Of a stretch of 64,000 bases of DNA, positions 31,001 to 40,865 are shown piece by piece. The notes under the pieces are model-generated. The model was given only the letters and a program-made list of their open reading frames with translations. It was not told the DNA's origin and ran no database searches. The stretch comes from Pseudomicrostroma phylloplanum (taxonomy: Eukaryota; Basidiomycota; Exobasidiomycetes; Microstromatales): contig BCHS01000011.1 of NCBI GenBank assembly GCA_039545275.1, positions 620,001 through 684,000 of the forward strand. Reading direction: 5' to 3'. Both the position numbers and the translations under genes were made by a program. Numbering within the stretch: position 1 is the stretch's first letter; every line of letters starts with the position of its first letter.

Positions 31001-33645
31001 AGCTGCTTGACTGCAGGACTGGTGTGTGCCTCCTTGGCGCTCATGACGCGAGAGGCGAGGAGAGCACCATCGAAGGGCATCGGGGGAAGACCGAATTGCA
31101 GGGACCACTCTCCAGACATCCATGGCCAGATGGACTCCGAGTCACCCAGTCCTGATCCTGCAAGCAGGGAGATGTTCGAGTACTTGCGGATGAGCGAGTA
31201 GGTCTGGATGATGGGCTGGAAGACGTCTTCGTAGCTATGGTGACCACCAGCTCGACCACCGGTCCAGTTGATGACAAAGAAGAAGTCTGGGTTGGAAGCG
31301 GCAATGGCACAAGTCTGACGGATACCTTCAACAGACCCAGGCTTGAGGGTCATGTGCTCAATGCCAGCATCCTTGAGCTGACCGACGATCTCCTTGGCCT
31401 TGTCGGTGGAGGGGATACCAGCGGCAGTGGTCCAGGCATCGAGAGGGTAGCCCTGCTTTCGGAGGGCGCACCACTCAGCCAGCTGCCAAGGGAAGTGGCG
31501 AGGGTTGATGAAGAGACCGTTCCACGACAGACCGGATCCGGGTGGGACCTCCTTCTGGATGGCCTGTACCTTGGCCAGCATGGACTTGGGCGAGTAGTGT
31601 CCACCTCCGGCAATTTCAGCGTTGGCGCCGGCCTTGGCCGCGGCAATGATGAGACCGGGCTGGACAGTCGAGGGCGTCATACCTGCGATGAGCAGGGGCT
31701 TGCGAGACGTGAGACGCGAGTATGGGGTGTCGATTAGGATCTTGCCATCGGCATTCTTGACCAGGCGAGGCATAAAGGTCTCTTCCCAACGAGGCTCGAA
31801 CTTGACACTCTGCCTGCTGTAGAGCTCAGAGGAGCTAGCGTGGACACCACTGGGGATCACGACGCGAGTGCCTCGACCCTCGAGGTTGCGGGCAGTCAGA
31901 CCACCGATACCACTGAGGCCGCCGGTACCAAAGTCGATGATGTGGGTAATGTCCTTGCTGACATTGGTAGCCTGGATCCAGTAGATTGGCTCGGTGAAGA
32001 TCTGGTCGCTGACGGACTTGACGATGCTAGCGTCTGTGTAGGAGCGCATGTCGGAGCCATCAAAGGTGTTGTGGACGGCAATGGCGAGGTCAGAAGCGCT
32101 CCAGAGCTCGGCACCCTTGTAGTCTTCGCCGGTGACCTTGTCAGTGGCGCCCTGGAGGTAAGCCGAGTGGTAGGGAACGCCGACGGGCAGGAATCGCATG
32201 TTGAAGGCTGCCTTGCGCTTGCTGTAAGCGACTTTGCTCTGGTCCTGTCCGGACTCGGCCTTGGCAGCTCGCATCTGACTGACGAGACCGAAGAGGGAGC
32301 GGGGAGGACCCGTGACGACGAAGTTGCGGCGAGAGTTGAAGAGGGAGATGCCCACCTTTTCGTCGTCCTTCAAGTGAGTGTTGGTCTTCTTCAAGAAGCC
32401 CTCGAGGGCCTGCTGAGAGAGGCCAGTGACGCTGAGCATGGGCGTAGGCTCGCCCTCGCCGCCTTCGACTGCGTCTGCCACGAGTGCCGGCTCGATGGTG
32501 CGAGTAGGGAAGGCCTCTTGGCCACGCTTACCGATGTTGAACAGGAGCCCAACGGCCTTGATCACGTTGGCCTGGAAAGACTCGAGGCTGCTCGAGGCAG
32601 AGACGACAATGGCAGAGATGATGCCCTGCGAGTGACCGGTAGCACCGCCCGAGAGTCGGTCTCGCATCTCTCCTGGGGTGAGGCCAGAAGCGCGGCAAGA
32701 GACGAGGTACTGGGTGAGCTGAGTGAGACCGATGAGGGGTAGACTGAGCGGGATGCTGGCCGTGTACTCGACGGGTGGTCGAGTGGCGGGGTGCTGAAGC
32801 CAAGAGAGGACATCGAGGCCGTGGGTATAGTAGTTTGAGAAGCCGCTGGCGATGGCCTCCTCTGCCAGACTCTGCAAGGCTACGCTGCTGTTGTGGAGCA
32901 TCTCCTCGACGAGGGGTCGGTAGGTGTCGTAGAGGGTCTGTAGCTCATTGAAGTAGACTTCGTTGTTGCCTTGACCACCGAAGATGGCAAAGGCCTTGGC
33001 CTTGCCCTGGTCAGCGAGGTCCAAGAGCTTGGGAGTCTCGATCGACTTTGCGTCGAGCTTGCCGAACCTCTCGAGGACGACGTAGGCCTCAAAGTAGCTT
33101 CGCAAGACCGAAGCTCGCTGGTCGACGTCTACGGAGGCAGTAACGAGGCTGTGTACATCGTTGGTCGAGGCGAGGAATTCGCCGCCGAATTGAAGCCAGG
33201 CGCGGTAGAGTACCTCGATTTCGTGGACGGCAGTGGTGGTCTCTGCGGCTCTGAGCTTGTGGGAGAGGAAGCCTAGGAACTTGGAGAAGAGGAGGATTCG
33301 AGATCCAGAAGGCTTGCCTACCTCGGCGCCATCCTCGGCGGCTGCCTTGGCCTCGGCTGCCTCGGACTCCTGCTCGGCATTTAGACCAGCGTCTTCGCCC
33401 TTGTGCTTGGCCAGGTTTCGGTGGAACTCGTCCCTGATCACCTCGGCCGAGATCCAGGCGGCGGCTGGCTCAAAGGGCACGGGGATACGAACAAAGGTGG
33501 CTCCAGCGCTGGTGGAGCTGGATACGATGATGGGTCGGACCGACTCGGACACGAGGAGGTTGGAAGAGGTGCCAGAGGCGTCACTTCCGGGGGAGCGAGC
33601 GCCCAGGTGCACGTAGCCAGAGGATGTGGAAGATTGTTCGGCCAT
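28042..33645 (-). CDS. FAS1: Fatty acid synthase, beta-type chain ending inside the MPT domain
   Basis: A single-exon frame of 1,867 residues. Domains in order: acetyl transferase with GGQGNN at about 223 and GHSQG at about 336-340; FMN-dependent enoyl reductase (LIAGMTPSTVQPG...EIAGGGHYSP); dehydratase region with NPIHVSPVFADFAGL at about 1650; then the first 100 residues of MPT with FTGQGSQETGMGMDLY at about 1755. After SQSFTFFHP the frame meets a perfect GTGAGT donor (GT at 28073-28074) and, if unspliced, adds ten residues and stops at 28042-28044. A usual fungal beta chain continues another 350 residues, including GHSLG and the MPT core, which here lie in the gene at 18766. No downstream minus-strand acceptor exon was found. 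The divergent region with the permease gene carries its promoter. Confidence 0.92.
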   Translation of the reverse strand: MAEQSSTSSGYVHLGARSPGSDASGTSSNLLVSESVRPIIVSSSTSAGATFVRIPVPFEPAAAWISAEVIRDEFHRNLAKHKGEDAGLNAEQESEAAEAKAAAEDGAEVGKPSGSRILLFSKFLGFLSHKLRAAETTTAVHEIEVLYRAWLQFGGEFLASTNDVHSLVTASVDVDQRASVLRSYFEAYVVLERFGKLDAKSIETPKLLDLADQGKAKAFAIFGGQGNNEVYFNELQTLYDTYRPLVEEMLHNSSVALQSLAEEAIASGFSNYYTHGLDVLSWLQHPATRPPVEYTASIPLSLPLIGLTQLTQYLVSCRASGLTPGEMRDRLSGGATGHSQGIISAIVVSASSSLESFQANVIKAVGLLFNIGKRGQEAFPTRTIEPALVADAVEGGEGEPTPMLSVTGLSQQALEGFLKKTNTHLKDDEKVGISLFNSRRNFVVTGPPRSLFGLVSQMRAAKAESGQDQSKVAYSKRKAAFNMRFLPVGVPYHSAYLQGATDKVTGEDYKGAELWSASDLAIAVHNTFDGSDMRSYTDASIVKSVSDQIFTEPIYWIQATNVSKDITHIIDFGTGGLSGIGGLTARNLEGRGTRVVIPSGVHASSSELYSRQSVKFEPRWEETFMPRLVKNADGKILIDTPYSRLTSRKPLLIAGMTPSTVQPGLIIAAAKAGANAEIAGGGHYSPKSMLAKVQAIQKEVPPGSGLSWNGLFINPRHFPWQLAEWCALRKQGYPLDAWTTAAGIPSTDKAKEIVGQLKDAGIEHMTLKPGSVEGIRQTCAIAASNPDFFFVINWTGGRAGGHHSYEDVFQPIIQTYSLIRKYSNISLLAGSGLGDSESIWPWMSGEWSLQFGLPPMPFDGALLASRVMSAKEAHTSPAVKQLIVDAPGVDDAQWEATYDKETGGIITVISELGEPIHKIATRGVKLWAELDKKLFSLNKDKRTAWLADIKNAKWVKERLNADFQKPWFPAKLDGTMLDDLSAMTYEEVTRRLFRLVYVHHQTRFIDPSYVRLLGDWIRRVEERFAGISSARGPKMSVLQSYSTLQEDPNSVLDSFFAEYPDAKEFWLSAEDDAFFVQLCQRPGQKPVPFVPVLDGSFQTWFKKDSLWFAEDVDAVFDQDAQRVCILQGPVAVKYSTKVDEPLAEILGEIEEGVISRLLNKFYDGDVSKVPSVDYLGPTPRALDAGLLSRHGITSVFEQSVNGGVGSIRTLKIRNSLPKTQDWLEYLAGDHFSWLRALLCSVSVVQNTNFADNPLARIAAPRAGQTVQIRYDGRGEPEGLTIKGAARSHGPHDPNFTVVDISRAAGSSRINVTLFEERLGEAVPLHLLFDYVPGSPKQIHEVMEGRADRIKSFYWRLWFHEEMPEVSVLANTKEHVGPAKQLEESAIRKFVQSYGQSVQSGGKAPMDIAIVLGWEGIMKALIAATGSADLLRLVHLSNSFKTVEGAKPLQIGDVVSSKASVESIKISETGKTVAVKGWVVRDGKPVTEVVSAFFFRGKFGDYQNCFETQSEEYAVQIKTQAEASVLLAKEWFEWIAASPLEAGTTLEFRIENDVRFKDSKSFSSVIVNGAAYIRDYRDELVKVGNVAYESDAVCYGNAVTAWMQRVSGKASGPIPLENGGYTILVAPGQKESVFVAPPSNEPYTLASGDSNPIHVSPVFADFAGLPTTICHGMRQSAVVNAVVASVAAEGHSERCLSWEATFLGMVNPGDRLTISLRHVAMRDGHKIIKAEAKNQNGEKVLEGTATVQQPPSFYCFTGQGSQETGMGMDLYTTSEHAKALWDEADIHLQSSLGLSILEIVRENPKSKTVYFGGVKGHQIRQRYQEFTYESLDESGNSVTLPLFPEITPTSQSFTFFHPVSVQMKSGVG

Positions 33646-34931
33646 TGTGTCGTATAGTGTGTGTGGTGTGGTGTCGTAAAGAGGCGAGGGGAGTCTAGAA
33701 GGTCTTTAGGAGATTGCTACTTCAAAGTGATTCGGTGGTGAGTCGAAACAAGGAGAAGTGTGTGTGTGTGTGTAGAGTGGGCGAGGGGGTGAGGCGTGTC
33801 TATATCACTTGAGCGCAGGTGGTGCTACGACGAGTGTAGAGAAAGAAAGAGAGAGACGACGAGGCGGACGTGAGTGTTGGTTGATGTTGTCGTTCAGAAG
33901 TGGTGAAGAGCGTGGTGAGTGCTCTAGTTGTTCTAAACGGGGGAGGAGAGGGTCTGGTGGTGGTGGTGATGGTGGTGATGATGAGAATGAAAGGTGAGGA
34001 TGGTATTGCTCAAGGGTCCAGATTGGCCTTTGCTTGCTTGTTCCCCTCTGCTCGGCCCCTTTCGCCCGTCTCTTCCCCCCCAGCCATCCTTGGTACTCAC
34101 CCGCCATTGCCCGCCTGCCCTTCTTTCCCCCCAAGAGGAACGAACAGACGCACTCAAATTGTTGACACTGCATTGACCACCCTGCCCCCCCCCCCCGCCG
34201 GCCCGCCCCGCCCCACTGCGCCTTCCCCAGAAAACAAGTTGATCCGCGGCAGACGAGAGGCGCGCTCCGTTCCGCGTTCGTCATTCTCTCCGTTCCGATC
34301 TCACCCACCCGCCCTCCCCGGCGCCATCCTGCAACCAGCTGCAGCCCAAAGTGGCACGGCGGGGCGCGTGGCGTGGCGTGGCGTGAAGCAGCGCGTATAG
34401 CCATCTGGCTTCCTCGGGATATTCGCCGCCGCTACTTGCCCTCACGAAGCAGAGCTGGTCTGGACAGGCCGATCAGAAAGGGCCCGAAAGATGCACAAGA
34501 GCGGGAGAAAACAGAGCTCACCACCCACCGTACCCCGGAGCGGGACTGGCATTCGGAAGTTGCGAAGCCCTGAAGAGCACCAGTAGTCTACCCGCCCGAA
34601 ATAGTGGTTAGGCAGATGGGGAGAAGCGGGCGGGGGGCACAGACGGCGCTAGAAGGAAGAGGAGGAGTAGAGCACACCATTCTGGCCAGAGATAAAGCCA
34701 TTTGAGCCTCGTCTTCGTCCTCGCCCGAGCAAACAGGGACGGAAAGGGAGAGGCATGCAGAGTTCATATAGATATCAGGCACCAAGTGATCGCCTCGGCG
34801 CAAACCTTGAAGCTTCTGCCCTGCGCCGCCCTGACCTCGCCTCGCCTGGCTAGCATTGCCCTTACTCCCTTCGTCTGTTGGTTCCTTCCTACCTCCGCCT
34901 CCATTCTGACGCTCCTTCTCGCTGGCACACC
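33646..34931. promoter_or_regulatory. Divergent intergenic region, FAS beta / amino acid permease
   Basis: About 1.3 kb holding both promoters. It contains GT dinucleotide runs just upstream of FAS beta (33655-33677 and 33759-33772) and a C-rich tract at about 34185-34215. No specific regulatory site can be named with confidence. Confidence 0.5.
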
Positions 34932-36921
34932 ATGGCTCTCGAAGCAGACCTCAAGGACAAGAGCCAAGTCTCTGGCAGCCACGTCCCCGAGCTGCTACAG
35001 CGCTCCTCTATCTCGTCGCCTGGTGAAGGCAACGCTTACGGCGAGTCTGCCGGCGCTATCCCTGGCCAGCCGGATAGCACATATGGAGGAGGCGTGGTGA
35101 AGCACGAGACGGTGAAGCAGGGATTGTCCTCGAGGCACTTGCAGCTCATGTCCCTTGCTGGATCGATCGGTGAGTGAGACTGCGGAAGGACCTCAGACGC
35201 GACCGGCAGCCTAGCGCTGACACGCCATGCTGATCTGCATGCCCGCACAGGTACCGGTCTCTTCCTGTCCACTGGGTACGCACTGGGAGACGCAGGCCCA
35301 GTGGGCATGCTGCTCGCCTACCTCCTCATGAGCACAATCGTCGTCGCCGTCGTCTTCTCCATGGCAGAGCTCTCCGCCCTAGCACCCACTTCAGGAAGCT
35401 ACGTCCGACACACGGGAATGTGGATCGACCCTTCCGTTGGGTTCTGCGTAGGTTGGAATCTCGTCTTTGGCTCGGCTTTCTCTGCCCCTTCTACCCTGAC
35501 ATCGATTGCGGTGCTGTGCCAGTATTGGAAGCCGGACTTGAACGCGGCAATCCCGATCACCGTCTTTCTGCTGGCGACGCTTGCCGCTAATGTGTTCAAG
35601 GTCAGGGTGTATGGAGAAATCGAGTTTGGTTTCGCGCTCCTCAAGATCCTCTTTATTGTTGGTGAGTAGTGACTAGGGTGAAGGCAAGGGTAGGGACCCT
35701 GCGAGCCAAGCTGAGGGTCCCCCCCCCCCTCCCCACCCCCCGTCTCCCCCCCCCTTTCCCAACTGCTTTCGCCTGCGCTCGACAGGTCTGATCATCTTTG
35801 GATTCTGCATCGACCTGGGAGGTAGCCCAAGTGGCGACCGTATCGGCTTCCGCTACTGGAAGGATCCCGGGCCGTTCGTCTCCTACCTCGTGGATGGCCC
35901 CACAGGCGTCTTGGTCGGTTTCTGGAGCGTAATGACCTCGGCAGCCTTTTCATTCTCGGGACTTGAAAGCACGGCGATCGCAGCGGCAGAGGTCAAGAAC
36001 CCTCGTACGGCCATACCCGAGGCATCCAGGCGGGTATTCTTCCGCGTGGGAGTAATCTATGTGAGTACGACGCGTCGCTAGCGCATAGTCTTGTGGTAGC
36101 GCTGATGCTGCCTCGTTTACGCGTACGCGTAGATGGCATCGCTCTTTGTCATCTCTCTCATTGTTCCATCAAACGACGGCGACCTCTTCGCTAGCTACGG
36201 TACAGCTGCTGTTTCCCCTTTCGTCGTCGCAGCAAGTCGAGCCGGGGTCACAGGCATCGCTTCACTCGTCAATGCTCTCATCCTGCTCTCGGCCTTCTCG
36301 TCTAACAACACTTCGCTGTTCAACGGAGCTCGTGCCCTCCTAGGTCTCGCTCTGGACGGCAAAGCACCCAAGTGTTTCGCAAAGACGCACGCTTGGGGCA
36401 TCCCGTACAACGGCATCGCGTTCATTGCCATCTTTATGCCTCTGGCCTACACTGCGCTCAGCAGCTCCGCCACGACCGTCTTCTACTACTTTGTCTCCAT
36501 CGTCAGCGCCTCGGTCCTGACAGATTGGTTCCTCATCTGTGTTGCCGCCATACGGCTGCACTCGGCACTCAAGGCGCAGAACATCTCGCCGACGCGTCTG
36601 CCCTTTGTGCCGTGGGGCCAGCCTTACCTGAGCTGGTACGGCGCCATCGGCTCCTTCATTGTCCTGCTCACCTCGGGCTTCACCCTCTTCATCGGCGAGG
36701 GTCGGCCGAACATGACGGCCACGGGCTTCCTCACCTACTATGCCGCTCCCATCCTCTCCTTCCTGGCCTTTGCGGGGCACAAGATCGTAAAGAGGACGAC
36801 CTGGCCCAAGGCCAAGGATCTGCCGGTGGAGCCCTGGCTGCAGCACTGGGCTGACAATCCAGAGCCGCCAAAGGAGAAGAAGAAGGCTTGGCAGACCGTC
36901 AAGGCCATCTTCTGGGCCTGA
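34932..36921 (+). CDS. Fungal amino acid permease (YAT/APC family)
   Basis: Four exons, 34932-35169, 35251-35661, 35786-36060 and 36133-36921, give 570 residues. Every join keeps frame with GTGAGT donors. The soluble N-terminus of about 75 residues is followed by the family start motif RHLQLMSLAGSIGTGLFLSTG, then about twelve hydrophobic segments, including SGSYVRHTGMWIDPSVGF and FSGLESTAIAAAEVKNPRTAIPEA, typical of amino acid permeases. It should import amino acids across the plasma membrane by proton symport. Which amino acid is not evident; the sequence is closer to the general and dicarboxylic permease groups than to purine transporters. Intron 2 carries a long C-rich tract. Confidence 0.88.
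35719..35757 (+). repeat. C-rich homopolymer tract inside a permease intron
   Basis: The intron at 35662-35785 contains runs of ten, six and nine C broken by single T, A or G bases. It is a likely polymerase-slippage site. The branch point and acceptor (CGACAG) lie downstream and look intact. Confidence 0.85.
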
Positions 36922-37461
36922 GGCGCACCTTACTCTCCCAGCTCATGTTCTCTATCGTCACCGCTGTCTGTTCGCTCTCCCAATGTACTGCTTCAACGCC
37001 TCCAAGTCACTCCTCTTGTCACCCTCATATTCCTCGCCACCATGCTGTCCATGTTGCTTCGCTCGCAATGTGCGCTTGTCCAGTGTTGTCTTTGCCTGCA
37101 TCGATGAAAACTACAAAGTAACATCTTGATCGTTGTCGGGGTGGCCTACATGCATACTGTGCGTCATGCCTCACCACGCTCCACCCCTGACTTGTCAGGT
37201 GACTCTGCAGCCCACGGCTTGCCATGGTGTGAGTCTTCTTGTGCGGACAGCGAAGCAGACACACAGACCAAAGAAGAAAGGGAAACCAATAGCTATATTG
37301 CCTCTAGGGCGAAGAAAGAAAACATTCGTCTGCGCGACAGAGTCATGCGAAACAGACTAGGATTGAAGGGAAAAGAAAAGGGGGACATGGACCGGAGCAA
37401 GCAGTGCGGTGCAGAGGAGCCCAAGCTGGTCAGACTCCCCCCTCGCCGCGCTCCGATGCGC
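36922..37461. other. Convergent intergenic region, permease / alpha-tubulin
   Basis: About 540 bases between facing stops. The 37260-37380 part is A-rich, consistent with 3' untranslated sequence of one of the genes. No gene was seen. Confidence 0.5.
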
Positions 37462-38993
37462 TTAGTACTCCTCCTCTACGAGCTCGTCGCCATCGCCAGC
37501 AGTGTCCTGTCCGACCTCCTCGTAGTCCTTCTCGAGGGCAGCAAGGTCCTCTCGGGCCTCTGAGAACTCTCCCTCCTCCATACCCTCTCCGACATACCAG
37601 TGAACAAAGGCACGCTTCTGGTACATCAGGTCGAACTTGGTGTCCAGACGAGACCAAGCAGTGGCAATGGCGGTGGTGTTGGCCAGCATGCAGAGCGAGC
37701 GGCTGACCTTGGCCAGGTCACCTCCGGGAACAGTGGCGGGTGCTTCGTTGCAGATACCAATCTTGAATCCGGTAGGGCACCAGTCGACGAACTGGATGGT
37801 CCTCTTGGTCTTGATGGCAGCGACGGCCGAGTTGACGTCCTTGGGGACGACGTCACCTCGGTACAGCAGACAGCAGGCCATGAACTTTCCATCTCGAGGG
37901 TCACACTTGACCATCTGGTTGCCCTTCTCAAAGGTGGAGAAGGTCATCTCCGAGACGGAGTTCTGCTCGTGGAAGGCCTTCTCGGCCGAGATGATGGGGG
38001 CAAGGCAGACCAAGGGGAAGTGAATTCGGGGGAAGGGCACCAAGTTGGTCTGGAACTCGTTCAAATCGACGTTGAGGGATCCGTCGAATCGCAGCGAAGC
38101 GGTGACGGAGGACACGACCTGAGCAATGAGTCGGTTCAGGTTGGAGTAACCGGGGCTCTGGATGCCCAGGTTCTTCTTGCAGATGTCGTAGATGGCCTCG
38201 TTGTCGACCATGAAGGAACAGTCGGAGTTCTCCAAGGTGGTGTGGGTGGTGAGGACGGAGTTGTAGGGCTCAACGACCGACGAGCTCATCATAGGGGCAG
38301 GGTAGACGGAGAATTCCAGCTTGGCCTTCTTGCCGTAGTCCTGGGCAAGACGCTCGAGGAGGAGGGATCCGAAACCGGAACCTGTTCCACCACCAAAGGA
38401 GTGGAAGACGAAGAATCCCTGGAGACCAGAGCAGGCGTCGGCGAGCTTGCGAACTCGGTCGAGGGTCTGGTCGATGAGCTCCTTTCCTACGGTGTAGTGA
38501 CCACGAGCGTAGTTATTGGCGGCGTCCTCCTTTCCAGTGACGAGGGTCTCGGGGTGGAAGAGGGATCGGTAGGGTCCGTTTCGGACAGCACCGATGACGT
38601 TCTCCTCCAAGTCTACGTAGACGGATCGAGGCACGAACTTGCCGTTGCCGGTCTCGGAGAAGAAGGTGGAGAAGCCATCCTCGTTGGCGGAGGGTCCGCC
38701 CTCCATGACTCGTCCATCGGGGGTGAGGCCGTGCTCTGCGAGGTACAGCTGAGAGAGGGGTTTGACGCAACGACAGAGGACGGGTGTTAGTCTAATGAAC
38801 GAAGTCTCGCTTTGTCAACCCTCGCTCCATCTCGCACTCACCTCCCAGCAGGCGTTACCGAGCTGGACACCGGCCTGTCCGACGTGAAGGGAAAGAACCT
38901 GGACGAGGAGAGAAAGGGGTGCGTGAAGGTGTGAGATACGGCGCGCTAGCCCGAGTGCACCGGTCATCGCTTGTAGTAGCTCACTTCTCTCAT
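37462..38993 (-). CDS. TUB1: Alpha-tubulin
   Basis: Three exons: 38985-38993, 38842-38898 and 37462-38748, giving 450 residues, the usual length. The first coding exon is nine bases (MRE) and must be recognised by its GTGAGC donor; without it the conserved N-terminus [22 protein letters not shown] is lost. The GTP-binding tubulin signature GGGTGSG is in exon 3 ([19 protein letters not shown]), as are alpha-type markers such as [14 protein letters not shown] and the C-terminal acidic tail ending EEEY with its terminal tyrosine. Codon use is strongly biased, as expected for high expression. Confidence 0.96.
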
Positions 38994-39609
38994 TGTTGAT
39001 TGGTGGTGAGGTTGGTGTGTTGGGCGTCAGGTAAGTGTCAATGGCTGCAGGCAAAGAGCATCAGGGATGAGCAGGCGAGGTTAGTATCTCTGTTGCTTTG
39101 CCATGAGCCCCTCATCCTGCCGGCACAAGTGCGTGGCGGTCATGCTTCCAAGCTTGTCCACTCACACGAATGGTCTAGGGTGGGCGAGTGGGCGTGAGTA
39201 GGAAAGTGTGTGGAGAGAGCGGGAGAGGGGGAGAGACTCAGAGGTAACGTAGAGTCAAGGGGGAAATGGTGTGTGATGGTTTGGGATACGAGGGGAGCAG
39301 CAGCGCAGCCACCAGACGGGCAGCGAAGGAGTTGGTCTCCCTCGCCCCCCGCGTCACGCGCGAGGCACTGGCACAGAGGGGCGAGCATCGCACACACACA
39401 CACCCAGACGCGCGCGCGCTCTTTCAAAACACGGCCACTCCCGCCAAACCGGAAGCCCTTCGTTCTACAGTCGAGTCACGCCGTCCTGTCACGACCAATG
39501 ATGACGATGACCGTAGAATTCACTGAAGAGTACAATCTTTCCTTAGCATCAACGCAACTCTACCTCTCTGAATGTCCTTGTTGCTACGATGTCATCCTTC
39601 TGCGTAGGC
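38994..39609. other. Intergenic, upstream of alpha-tubulin
   Basis: About 620 bases containing the TUB1 promoter and the 3' end of the next minus-strand gene. A CA/CG repeat lies near 39390-39418. No exon is recognisable. Confidence 0.45.
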
Positions 39610-40811
39610 TCACTCTGAGAGCTCGTAGTCGCTTTCCTCTAGCTTCTCCACTTTGACCCTCTTGCTCTTCGATGGGCCTGGCTGCTCCACGTCGACTAGC
39701 TCGGTCATGTCCCGGTACTGGGCCGCAACGAGAGCCACATTGGCATGGTCTGACGTGGTCCAGGCCTCGGACCCGTGTGCTCGGTATTGAAGGCACTCCG
39801 CGGCAGGGTCGAAGCGCCAGTCGACTTGCCCTCCTGCTTCGCAATGCTTTTAAGGCCTGACGCATACACAGCCGCCGCGTATCCAGACAGACCGAGTCGA
39901 TACCCCCCTACCTCCTCCCCTGCCACCAAACGTCGCAGCCTCGCACAGACGCTGGCCGAATTAGCGGACCCCAGCTGTACGACCTTCTTCACTCCCTGCA
40001 GGCAGGCGAGCTCCTTGAGCAGGCGACGGTCGAGCCGTCGAGAGAAGGTGAGTCCGATCCAGCACCCGTCGAATTTCAGGACTGAGCAATTGTTGACCTA
40101 GAGGAAGAGCACTGATGCGTGTCCATGCACGTACAAGACCTAGCACTTCTCCACATCGGTCCGCCAGCCCAACGTCCGAACAAGGTAGGAAGATGGCAGC
40201 AACGGCGCCAGAGGCTTCGTTGCCCAATGCAGAGAGCACAGTGTCGACCTGAGGAACGAGGGCCTCACGCAGACGACCAGGGTCTGGGAAGCGAGTGTCA
40301 CTGTTGTCAGGTCGATACACCTCGGGAGATAGTCGCGCCGTATACGCAGCAACCGAAGCGACCCAGTGATCGATGCAGAGTACACCAGTAACCATCTCTC
40401 TACACTCTTTGCGGGCAGGACGAGGTTGAGAGTTCGTGACTCCACCGAGACGCGGCGAAAAGATGAGACCAAAGACCTCTTCGAGTGAGCGCACCGCATA
40501 GACAAGTCGACCAGCTTTACAAAGCTGACCGACAAGCTCGCGATGACAGCGTCCGCCAGGCACCTTGCAGGGTTTGATACTGACCCTTGAGACGATGGTG
40601 GGGCGGAGCTCGTCGGGACGGCGCCATCTGCAAAGTAGCCGTTGAGTGTGGGCTGTATGAAGACGACTTGACCAAAGGCACTGTTGACGCGCCGCAACTC
40701 TGGTAAAAGTGATCTGGAGCAGGCGCCTCGCTCATGAATACGTAGATGCGTGGAGCTTCCTGGTGAACTTTCTGTACTCGGCGGTAGTTTATCGGTGCTC
40801 GAAGCAAGCAT
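39610..40811 (-). CDS. Unrecognised protein, multi-exon, 5' structure unresolved
   Basis: I do not recognise this gene. Two 3' exons are well supported: 39830-40097 and 39610-39749, joined by an 80-base intron with a GC donor (GCAAGT) and CAG acceptor. They restore a coherent C-terminus ending KVEKLEESDYELSE, which follows a segment LKFDGCWIGLTFSRRLDRRL. Upstream, a good coding frame covers about 40140-40590 (LVYAVRSLEEVFGLIFSPRL). Its join to the 40097 exon is uncertain: GT sites at about 40133-40176 give introns of 37-76 bases. Further upstream a second frame from an ATG at 40811 looks coding (FGQVVFIQPTLNGYFADG) but needs a frame-changing intron I cannot place. Span and product are therefore provisional. 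Confidence 0.45.
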
Positions 40812-40865
40812 GGTCTACAACTGCGAGTGGGGACAGCGTCTGCGGTGGCGCTGAGAAGGACGGCC

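Noticed and set aside
30511..31155. Long plus-strand frames antisense to FAS beta (also 27904-28881, 31840-32742)
   Set aside because: Same reason: codon-bias shadows over a conserved gene, with no splice or start context of their own.
37600..38790. A 396-residue plus-strand frame over alpha-tubulin
   Set aside because: Antisense shadow of highly biased tubulin codons; Gly/Val/Glu-rich with no recognisable fold.
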